A stretch of DNA of 62,062 nucleotides. Origin: Pseudomonadota bacterium. Its GTDB lineage: Archaea; Thermoplasmatota; SW-10-69-26; JACQPN01; JAJPHT01. Positions 8,059-14,987 of this stretch are shown here, in pieces; position 1 is the stretch's first letter, and every line of letters starts with the position of its first letter. The notes below the pieces were generated by a model. It did not search any database. It was not told the origin of the DNA and was given only the letters and a program-made list of their open reading frames with translations. The position numbers were made by a program, and so were the translations under genes. The stretch lies in assembly GCA_021325135.1 (NCBI GenBank), contig JAJPHT010000003.1, positions 1 through 62,062 of the forward strand, given 5' to 3'.

Positions 8059-8403
8059 ATGCAGCTCCCTTCTGCGCGTCAACTGGAACAGGTCGGTTGG
8101 CTCGTGGCGCTCCGCCCGGGTCACGTCGTCGTTTGCCAGCCGCCCACGCCCGAGGAGTTGCCCCACGTCGTCAAGCTGCTCCGCGAGCGCCGCGAGCCCT
8201 CGCGCTGGTCGGGCGTGGCGATCTGCGAGCAGCGGGCCTCCGTCTCGTGGCTGCCCATCGGGCCCTACGACGCGGCGGAAACCGCGATCTGCGGCGCGTG
8301 CGCGCGTCATCTCGATTCCTGCTCCGAATGCCGGGCCGCTGTGGTGGATTCCCAAGCGGTCGCGCCGAGGAAAACGCCTAGGCCGTTCCGAACCCGGCGG
8401 TAG
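8059..8403 (+). CDS. Hypothetical zinc-binding protein
   Basis: 114 residues from ATG at 8059, with AAGGGA upstream; GTG 8011 and ATG 8053 are alternatives. Four Cys and one His cluster near the C-terminus (AICGACARHLDSCSECR), a CxxC-H-CxxC pattern that suggests a zinc site. The N-terminal part contains PTPEELPHVVKLLRERREP, a helix with charged face. No family recognised. Confidence 0.55.
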   Translation: MQLPSARQLEQVGWLVALRPGHVVVCQPPTPEELPHVVKLLRERREPSRWSGVAICEQRASVSWLPIGPYDAAETAICGACARHLDSCSECRAAVVDSQAVAPRKTPRPFRTRR

Positions 8404-8613
8404 CAATCAACCAAGTCCCGTGCCACGAAACAGCACGTCACGGCGCTTGGGTTAGGTTACAGTTTGTGTCTTTTTCTCTGGGGGAATGCAACATTTCGGT
8501 TAGCTCTCAGATAGGTTCTTGTGAGCCATCGTGTTATTTTGTGGCGGGAGATAGGCTTGTCGCGGGTGATCCCCCGCCGCGTTGGGCTGCGATCCCGTGG
8601 AGACGAAAAACCA
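8404..8613. other. Low-G+C leader region
   Basis: This 210-base gap is clearly richer in A/T than its surroundings (for example AGTTTGTGTCTTTTTCTC and GTGTTATTTTGTGG) and precedes the glycine-rich protein gene. It is the most likely place for its promoter. TTAGGTTA at 8453-8460 resembles a site upstream of the minus gene at 6473. No gene is seen in it. Confidence 0.4.
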
Positions 8614-10287
8614 ATGAGACGAATCCTTGCGGTCCTCGTGACCGTCCTGATGCTTCCCCTCCTGTCCATGCCCTTCGTGTCCGCCACGGACCCGGAATGC
8701 GCGCCCGGCACCGCGACCGGAAGCTGTACCTTCACCGGCCCGACGCCCGGCGGTGTGTACGTCTATGACACGATCATCGTGCCCGCTGGCGTTACCGTGA
8801 CCTCCGACCTCTCGCTCGTGCTTCACGCGCGCAACGAGCTTCGCGTCGAGGGCAACGTCGTGGCGCCCACCGTCACGCTCGTTTCCGACCTCGCCGCCAT
8901 CGTGAGCGGCAACGTCCGCGGGCTCGACGGCAACGCGCTCACCCCGAACGGAGGCGACGTGAGCGTCACCGCCTCCAACCTCCTCTACACGGGCGTGATC
9001 CAGTCGGGCAACGGCGCCCCTGGCGTTGACGACGTGCAGAACGTCGGCGACACGCTCCCCACCGTCGCCGCGCACGCCACCCCCGGAGGCAACGGCGGCA
9101 ACGTCGTCATCAGCTCCCCCTCCCTCATCTTGCAGGGCTCATTCATCGTCGGCAACGGCGGCAAGGGCGGCTCCGCCCAGGCCATCGGCGGCACCATGTC
9201 CGCCAGCGCCATCGGCGGCGACGGCGGCGCCTCCGGCAACCTCGTCCTCCCCCCGACCTACAACGTCCTCAACGTCATCGGGGAGGGCCTTGTGACCGGC
9301 GGCGAGGGCGGCGACGGCGGCAACGCCTTCTCCCAGGTGTCTCAGACGCCCCCTTCCTACATGGCGCTCCCCAGCGACGCCGTGACGGGGCCCGTCAACG
9401 ACGCCACCCAGCAGGACCCCGGCACCGGCCCCGTCCCGCCGCTCGCGGCTGCGGTCCCCGCGCTGTACGGCCCCGACTCCTGGCCCGCGGCCAGCGACTC
9501 CCGCTCGTTCGTCGCCTGCAAGGGCGCGGACAGCACCGGGTACGGCGAGATGGGCAAGACCGGCTGCCAGGGCTGGAGCGGCTACGAGGACCGCACCACC
9601 GACGGCGGCAACGGCGGCTACGGCATCCTCCGCGGCGGGCGCGGCGGCGACGCCACCGCCTACGGCGGCCAGGGCGGCATGGGAGGGCGCGGCGGCAACG
9701 GCTTCAACCGCGACTGCACGATCTACACGAGCGGTCAGAGCACTTGCAGCAACCACTTCGGCGGCCAGGGCGGGCGCGGCGGGACCGGCGGCAACGCCTA
9801 CTCCTACGGCGGCAACGGCGGCTCCTCGGTCGTCCAGGGCGGCGCGGGCGGCGACGCCTACGCCTTCGGCGGCAAGGGCGGCACGGGCGGCCTGGGCGGC
9901 GACGGCGGCGGCGGCTGGGTCAACATGTACGACGGCGACCAGGTCTCCCAGACGCTCGCCACCATCGGCTGCATGAAGGGCATCTACACCTTCGAGGCGT
10001 TCGAGCTGGTCATCGGCTGCGGCGACTACCTGTGGGCGTCCAAGGGCACCTACTTCGTCTGCGGTGACCCCGGCGCCGCCGGTCCCGGCGGCGATCCCGG
10101 CCAGGGCTACGCCTCTGGCGGCGCGGGCGGGCGCAACCTCCAGGGCCTCGGCACCGCCGGCCCCTCGGGCAACAGCTACGGCTACCCGGGCTATTGGGGC
10201 AACAGCGGCACGCAGGGGGGACGGCAGAACACGGTCCTTCTCGTGAACGTCGCACCCGCCCAGTACGCTTCTCACGTCTGCGGTTAG
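8614..10287 (+). CDS. Secreted glycine-rich repeat protein
   Basis: 557 residues; ATG at 8614 starts a clear signal peptide (RRILAVLVTVLMLPLLSMPFVSA). Residues ~30-150 look beta-rich (polymer-like, with many V/T alternations). From ~155 onward come many GGNGG, GGKGG, GGRGGDATAYGGQGG and GGNAYSYGGNGG repeats, broken by non-repeat segments with paired Cys. Such strings can fold as polyglycine-II bundles, as in some phage tail-fibre tips, or as elastic surface coats. Its place in a putative provirus fits an adhesion or fibre role, which is inference. It ends with Cys-Gly. Confidence 0.75.
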   Translation: MRRILAVLVTVLMLPLLSMPFVSATDPECAPGTATGSCTFTGPTPGGVYVYDTIIVPAGVTVTSDLSLVLHARNELRVEGNVVAPTVTLVSDLAAIVSGNVRGLDGNALTPNGGDVSVTASNLLYTGVIQSGNGAPGVDDVQNVGDTLPTVAAHATPGGNGGNVVISSPSLILQGSFIVGNGGKGGSAQAIGGTMSASAIGGDGGASGNLVLPPTYNVLNVIGEGLVTGGEGGDGGNAFSQVSQTPPSYMALPSDAVTGPVNDATQQDPGTGPVPPLAAAVPALYGPDSWPAASDSRSFVACKGADSTGYGEMGKTGCQGWSGYEDRTTDGGNGGYGILRGGRGGDATAYGGQGGMGGRGGNGFNRDCTIYTSGQSTCSNHFGGQGGRGGTGGNAYSYGGNGGSSVVQGGAGGDAYAFGGKGGTGGLGGDGGGGWVNMYDGDQVSQTLATIGCMKGIYTFEAFELVIGCGDYLWASKGTYFVCGDPGAAGPGGDPGQGYASGGAGGRNLQGLGTAGPSGNSYGYPGYWGNSGTQGGRQNTVLLVNVAPAQYASHVCG

Positions 10288-10360
10288 ACGCGAGCAACCT
10301 TCAGCCCCCGCGCTCGACGCCCGACGGCTCAGCGCGGGGGCGACCCCCCTCAATAAGACC

Positions 10361-10373
10361 TATCCACCCAAAA
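10361..10373 (+). promoter_or_regulatory. Promoter-like motif TATCCACCCAAAA
   Basis: The same 13-mer as at 4746-4758 in opposite orientation, again with CAATA just upstream (CAATAAGACC). It lies 71-83 bases before the ATG at 10444 in an A-rich leader, which suggests the two genes share a promoter type. Confidence 0.4.
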
Positions 10374-10443
10374 CGCCCATCCTCTCGACAAAAGTTACAA
10401 CCGGGCCAAGTAACTCCCCGCCCGCCACCCTGCGAGGAATCCC

Positions 10444-12129
10444 ATGAAGAACGTTCGTCCCATCGTTGCACTTGCCCTCCTTCTCTGTCTGGGCGCCACC
10501 ATCCTCCCGCCGCAGGCAGTCTCCACCGGAGGCGATGGCGAAGGAACGGTCTCAACGGGAGGAACCGGCGACGGCTCCGGCGGCGGCGGTTCCCCTCCGC
10601 CTTACGACTGCACGAAAGACCCATCGAACCGTGTGGACTGCGGCTCCAACGACATGTGCCCCGGCATCTCGTGGCCCGCGCCCCAGGGCTCACAAGCCAC
10701 GAGCACCGGCCACCTGGGCGGCAGCGACACCGACGATTGGGCCAACGTCGAGCTGTACCGCACCGAGACGTTGAGCGTTACGAGCGACCACGGCGCCGTC
10801 ACCTACGCGACGCCAGCTTGCGGATCGATGCCCCTCGACAAGCCCACGCCCACGAACGTCAATCAGGGCGGCGACTACGCATTCGATACCTCCGTCCCCG
10901 CTGGACTCCCAGAGGCTGCCAGCCACGTTGCCTACGCGATCACGCCGAACGACGCGACCGGCCCCGGAACCGACGTGGGCAACGTCGCCGCCGCAGCCTA
11001 CCCCGTCACCGTCGCCCCGAGCGACGCGGGCGCCGCTGGCCTGCTCCAGATCAACGGCAGCTTGCCCGACCGCGAGATGCCCGACGTGGACTGGTTCCGC
11101 TTCCACTCCACGCTGGCGGAGACGCCCGGCGTGGACGGCCAGCCCCGGGGCCTCGCCCTCGGGCTCCTCTCCGCAACGTTCTCCCCCGACTGCAACGGCG
11201 GCACCTACACCATGACGCTCTACCAGTCGGACGGCATGACCGCCATCTCCTCCGCCTCCGGCTGCGGCAGCGCAGGCGTTACCCTCTCCTGCATCACCGC
11301 CGGGTACACGGCCGTCTATGCCGAATTGACCGTCGGAGGCAAGGGCACCGGCTACACCCTCGCCCCGAGTCTTTCGCCCCTGTACCTCGTCAACGTGGAC
11401 AACGGCACCGCCCAAGACTTCGCTATCAACCCGCAAGTCCCTTGGTGCGATCCTCTGCTGCCTATGATCCTCGGCGTTGCCCAGGCTGGGAACGCAGTTG
11501 CCAACGAGGTCGGGGACGTTCTCGCCGGCATTAACCCCGCCGTCTGCCCCAGCGACGGCGGCAGCGCCCAGGTCAACGACCCCACGCTCACCCAGGCTTG
11601 CGGAATGTATGTCTGGATTCTCGACCAGCAAAACACGCTCCCCTCACAACAGATTTACAGCCACTACTTCCCAGGATGCATCCCCGAGACCTGCTATCTC
11701 CAAGCGACCGCCAGCACCGAGCAGGTTAGCCCGGACGATCCGACCGCGCCCTACTATCAAGCTGGAGCGAGTCCGACGTGCCGAACTGATAACATTTGCT
11801 ACGCCGCCGACTACGGCGGCGGATCGTTCTATGGATTCCAAGGATGGACGACGATCCAATGCACGCCCGGCACGACCGACACGAGCTTCTACGCCGAGGC
11901 CACTTGCGTGAGCCGTGGCTCCAGCATCGGTCCGGTCCAGAGCGGCCAGCTCATGCCGATCATTGAGTACCTGTACGTTCCGAAGGGAACCTGCGTTACG
12001 CACACCTTTACGCAGGGCGTAACTGCCACCCTCGCAACAAATCCCGAAGGGCAGTCCTACTCGACGGACCCTGACTTCCAGACCAGCAAGCCGATCAAAG
12101 TCTGCCACTATTCGGACGCATCTACCTGA
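10444..12129 (+). CDS. Large secreted Cys-rich protein
   Basis: 561 residues with a signal peptide (RPIVALALLLCLGATILPPQ), followed by a Gly/Ser-rich linker (~28-48). Residues ~85-330 contain two beta-sandwich-like stretches of the pre-peptidase C-terminal type: DTDDWANVELYRTETLSV and DVDWFRFHSTLA. The rest has about 16 Cys and no membrane anchor. It heads a run of secreted or membrane genes (12144, 12711) without large gaps. Likely an extracellular or virion-surface protein; no enzymatic motif is seen. Confidence 0.65.
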   Translation: MKNVRPIVALALLLCLGATILPPQAVSTGGDGEGTVSTGGTGDGSGGGGSPPPYDCTKDPSNRVDCGSNDMCPGISWPAPQGSQATSTGHLGGSDTDDWANVELYRTETLSVTSDHGAVTYATPACGSMPLDKPTPTNVNQGGDYAFDTSVPAGLPEAASHVAYAITPNDATGPGTDVGNVAAAAYPVTVAPSDAGAAGLLQINGSLPDREMPDVDWFRFHSTLAETPGVDGQPRGLALGLLSATFSPDCNGGTYTMTLYQSDGMTAISSASGCGSAGVTLSCITAGYTAVYAELTVGGKGTGYTLAPSLSPLYLVNVDNGTAQDFAINPQVPWCDPLLPMILGVAQAGNAVANEVGDVLAGINPAVCPSDGGSAQVNDPTLTQACGMYVWILDQQNTLPSQQIYSHYFPGCIPETCYLQATASTEQVSPDDPTAPYYQAGASPTCRTDNICYAADYGGGSFYGFQGWTTIQCTPGTTDTSFYAEATCVSRGSSIGPVQSGQLMPIIEYLYVPKGTCVTHTFTQGVTATLATNPEGQSYSTDPDFQTSKPIKVCHYSDAST

Positions 12130-12143
12130 AGGAGAGACGGTCC

Positions 12144-12692
12144 ATGCAACTCCAAGTGACACCCGAAACGTTATCCACGGCCCGCCGACTCAAGGACATG
12201 AGTTTTCCTATGAAGTCGGGCTTGCTGGCGGTGCTCGTTATCCTGCCGATCCTGCTTCAATCCGCCGGAGCGGACTCCACGACCTCCAGCGCATCCTACA
12301 CCGCCATCAACCCGTGGACGCGCTTCGGTGTGGACGTGCCCGACTGCATCTATGCCGGTCCCGTCCCCGACACCCCTCGCGTCGGACTTGGCGGAGCCTG
12401 TTTCTCCATGCCGAACGGAACCTACCACTACCGCGTCACGCTCAATGACGACGTGTGGGGACTCGGTTTCGCAGAGGTTGGCCTGTGCGGGAGAATGCCT
12501 GATGGCACACGGGCCTGTTACGGGGATGCCGTCTGCAACGGCACCGCGGAGGGAGATACCCCCATCAACATTACCTCGATTACCGTGACGGTCCACGACT
12601 ATCAGAGGGCGCGACTCGACGGGTGCGATTCCGTGCCCGTCACCTGGGTCCCTACGCACGGCCAAATCACGCTTGAGCTAACGCCCAAGTAG
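12144..12692 (+). CDS. Secreted protein
   Basis: 182 residues; ATG at 12144 has AAGGAGAG 9 bases upstream. The hydrophobic segment at ~24-42 (GLLAVLVILPILLQSAGA) is either a signal peptide with a long N-region or an anchor; M23 would be the start if a standard signal is required. The mature domain is beta-rich with six Cys (CIYAG, GACFS, LCGRM, ACYGD, VCNGT, GCDS). No family recognised. Confidence 0.6.
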   Translation: MQLQVTPETLSTARRLKDMSFPMKSGLLAVLVILPILLQSAGADSTTSSASYTAINPWTRFGVDVPDCIYAGPVPDTPRVGLGGACFSMPNGTYHYRVTLNDDVWGLGFAEVGLCGRMPDGTRACYGDAVCNGTAEGDTPINITSITVTVHDYQRARLDGCDSVPVTWVPTHGQITLELTPK

Positions 12693-12710
12693 CACGCCCG
12701 GGGCACCACC

Positions 12711-13154
12711 ATGAACAAGCAACCCCCCTGGCCCGTCGTGGTCGAAACCGGAATGAGCTACCTCCTCGGGCTGGCCGCCGTCACCGTCGGCGCCCTAATG
12801 ATCCTCCGAGAGATTCCACCTCTCGGCCTCGCAGGAGCCAACGACGTGATGGCCCAGGTCGGCCTTCCGCGCTCTCAGTGGGACGCCGCTCTCGGTCTCC
12901 TGCTCGTGTATCTCGGCATCGGTGAGGCGTTCATCGCCCGCGGTATTTGGCAGGGGCGACGCTGGGCGTTGCCTTTCTTCATCCTCAACGACACGCTGTT
13001 CCTCGCCTATTTCCTCGTGATTCTCCCGTTCGATTGGTTCGGCTGGATTCTGCGCGCCGTGGCCGTCGTCGGGATCGTGTGGTACGTCCTCCGCCCGAGA
13101 GTCAAGGACTATTTCCGCGACGACGCGGGCCCCGAACCCGATTCGGGAACGTGA
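12711..13154 (+). CDS. Four-helix membrane protein
   Basis: 147 residues with four predicted transmembrane helices (~14-34, ~62-78, ~86-104, ~108-127), each end flanked by basic residues, and a charged cytoplasmic tail (RPRVKDYFRDD). Resembles small integral-membrane proteins of unknown function. Six bases after its TGA stop lies an ACTAGATC octamer. Confidence 0.6.
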   Translation: MNKQPPWPVVVETGMSYLLGLAAVTVGALMILREIPPLGLAGANDVMAQVGLPRSQWDAALGLLLVYLGIGEAFIARGIWQGRRWALPFFILNDTLFLAYFLVILPFDWFGWILRAVAVVGIVWYVLRPRVKDYFRDDAGPEPDSGT

Positions 13155-13328
13155 AGGAAACTAGATCGGCGCGGCGCTGGAGCCTGGCACCTGGCACCAC
13201 CGCGATGCTCTCATAGCCTGTGAGAGCGCCTTTGGCTTTCGCCGCCCCCGGCCCGGTCCCACGGACGCGCCTTCCCCCCTCGCGCCCGTGGGGCCGGTCA
13301 TGTTCCTTCGGCGGCAGGATGCCCCACC

Positions 13329-13673
13329 TTGACGAACGACTACCGCAAGGGCTGGCGCTACAAGCTGGCCCACGACCGCAACCAGACCCGACGCCGGAGC
13401 AGCGCGATCCGGAACCCTGTGGAACGCTTCCGCCGCGCGCACCCCCTGGGCTCGCCCGGCCACCGCTGCGCCTCCCGCAGCTCGACCCCGCACGCCGGCC
13501 CGCTGGAGGTTCACCACGTCGGGGGCCTGCGCTCGACCGCGCGCCTGGTCTTCATGTGCCGCAGGCACAACCGCGAGACTGAGGGGATGCGCCTGGGCAG
13601 CGGCAAGCCGAAGCCCGGCAGCAGCGCCCCCCGCAGCAGCAAGAGCCGGAGGCGCCGCTCATGGTGGCGTTGA
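13329..13673 (+). CDS. HNH-like protein
   Basis: 114 residues from TTG at 13329. The core has C47, then EVHHVGG (H62-H63), then FMCRRHN (C77, H80, N81), the order of an HNH nuclease: H-H for metal and base, and a final H-N. One Cys of the usual first CxxC pair is missing (CASR), so the zinc knuckle is degenerate and activity is uncertain. The C-terminus is a Lys/Arg/Ser tail. In phages HNH proteins sit next to packaging genes; here the packaging-type ATPase lies 9 kb downstream. Confidence 0.55.
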   Translation: MTNDYRKGWRYKLAHDRNQTRRRSSAIRNPVERFRRAHPLGSPGHRCASRSSTPHAGPLEVHHVGGLRSTARLVFMCRRHNRETEGMRLGSGKPKPGSSAPRSSKSRRRRSWWR

Positions 13674-14023
13674 CCTGGCAGGATGCCGTCTTCTTCGCGT
13701 GCGACGTGGCGTTCTTCGCGGACCTCATCCTGTACGCGAAGGCGCCCGAGAAGCCCCACCCCCCGTGGAGGAGCCGCTTGAACGCGGTGCTCCTGATCGC
13801 CTGCGCCCTGACGGGCTGGACGCTCTCCCTCCGCGCCTGGGCCGTCCTCACGCTGGCGAGCGCCGCGACCTGGGCGCTCATCGGGCGCCGGAACGCCGCC
13901 AGGATCGCCGCGAAGAAGACGGCCGCCAAGCCGGGGGAGAAGTCGGGCGGGAAGTCCGTGCAGATCGCCGCGGAGACGGCGGGCGCCGAGCCGACGCCCC
14001 GCGCCGCGGGGGGCTCGCCGTGA
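13661..14023 (+). CDS. Small membrane protein
   Basis: 120 residues, overlapping the HNH gene by 13 bases. Two to three transmembrane helices (~9-26, ~39-57, ~58-74) precede a Lys/Ala-rich cytoplasmic tail (~78-120). First of several small membrane proteins in tandem. No family recognised. Confidence 0.6.
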   Translation: MVALTWQDAVFFACDVAFFADLILYAKAPEKPHPPWRSRLNAVLLIACALTGWTLSLRAWAVLTLASAATWALIGRRNAARIAAKKTAAKPGEKSGGKSVQIAAETAGAEPTPRAAGGSP

Positions 14024-14268
14024 GCTGGCCGGAGATCCGCCCCGATGGCTCCCCGTCCGCGGGGGCGAGCTGGAGCGCGGGCGCCAGCTCCGCGGGCTCC
14101 TCGCCCCTCGGGCCGGCGGGCATCCTCACCGCGCCCACCAGCGGGCGGCGGACCAGCGGGTTCCACCGCGTCGCGTGCCACCGCTGCGGACGCCCCACCG
14201 TCACGGCGGGCAGAGTGGGCGGCTACAACGGAGCGGGCGCCCTTTGCTCGACGTGCCGCCGCCACTAG
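14020..14268 (+). CDS. Zinc-ribbon microprotein
   Basis: 82 residues from GTG at 14020 (GTGA overlap with the previous stop). The first ~50 residues are Ser/Ala/Gly-rich and probably disordered; the end has two CxxC knuckles (CHRCGRP and CSTCRRH) 23 residues apart, a zinc ribbon. Its TAG stop lies in an ACTAGATC octamer, and the next gene overlaps it in another frame. Confidence 0.55.
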   Translation: MSWPEIRPDGSPSAGASWSAGASSAGSSPLGPAGILTAPTSGRRTSGFHRVACHRCGRPTVTAGRVGGYNGAGALCSTCRRH

Positions 14269-14513
14269 ATCGCCTGCTCCAGCTCGACGCGCGCCTGCGC
14301 GCGTGGATCGCCACGCGCGCCGCCAAGCTCGACGCGATCCCCGACACGCTCTTGGTCCGCGCCTTGTGCGTCCTCGTGGCCGGCTTCTTCTCCGTCCCCG
14401 CCGCCATGAGCGTTCTCCACCACCACCCACGCGCCGCCTTCTCCTACCTCGTGGGCCTCCTGGGCGTGGGCGCCCTCGCGCTCCTGGCGTGGCTGCGCGA
14501 GGGTGCCAGGTGA
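14253..14513 (+). CDS. Holin-like two-TM protein
   Basis: 86 residues from GTG at 14253 (TTG 14244 is the alternative), overlapping the previous gene. A short amphipathic N-terminus is followed by two hydrophobic helices (~36-53 and ~62-78) and a charged end. Size and topology resemble holins or small virion membrane proteins, but nothing more specific can be said. Confidence 0.5.
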   Translation: MPPPLDRLLQLDARLRAWIATRAAKLDAIPDTLLVRALCVLVAGFFSVPAAMSVLHHHPRAAFSYLVGLLGVGALALLAWLREGAR

Positions 14514-14674
14514 CGTCACCAGGCACCAGGCCCGCGGCGATGCGTGCGAGCAGTCCCGCTCAAATCCTACCTCGCGCCCGAAGGTCGCGTCGGCGCTATC
14601 AGACGCGCCAACGGTGACAACAACTGAAAGCAAATCGTTCCCTCCGAAACGACGACGCGGCCAACCTGGGCGCC

Positions 14675-14899
14675 GTGGGCGGCGCGGTGGTCGGTGGCAC
14701 CATCATGTTCATGGTTGCTATCGTCCTGAACCTCGCCCTCCTGCCCGGCGTGGACGACAGCGCAGCCGCCGCCAAGACCAGCCCGAACGCCACCAGCGGC
14801 GAAAAGGGAATCGTGAGCATCGACTCCCTGGTCTTCGCCGCCTTCCCGATCATCGGGATTGTGAGCGGCGGCTGGATCGGCGGTCGCATGGGCGACTAG
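14675..14899 (+). CDS. Two-TM small membrane protein
   Basis: 74 residues from GTG at 14675. The frame is open back to a TGA at 14615 with no ATG, GTG or TTG, so either this GTG (without a clear ribosome site) or an upstream CTG is used. Two hydrophobic helices (~4-24 and ~50-68) flank a short Ser/Ala/Thr loop. Such abundant two-helix proteins are typical membrane-virus structural components; this is inference. The stop TAG lies in ACTAGATCAC. Confidence 0.5.
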   Translation: MGGAVVGGTIMFMVAIVLNLALLPGVDDSAAAAKTSPNATSGEKGIVSIDSLVFAAFPIIGIVSGGWIGGRMGD

Positions 14900-14987
14900 A
14901 TCACGCCCCGCCACGCCGCCTTTGGCCGGCGCGCAGCGCGCGCCGGCCGCCCCCCTTCTCCTCTCCTAACCCTCCCGGTGATCCCTC

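Noticed and set aside
7716..8060. Minus-strand ORF that ends at the reverse octamer copy
   Set aside because: Its composition is shadow-like and it overlaps two plus-strand ORFs of better character; the TAG in the octamer may be coincidence here.
14614..14674. Frameshift joining GTG at 14614 (TTTESKSFPPKRR) to the two-TM protein
   Set aside because: The starting peptide looks natural, but the downstream frame is separate and no slippery sequence is visible; a frameshift is not needed if GTG 14675 is used.
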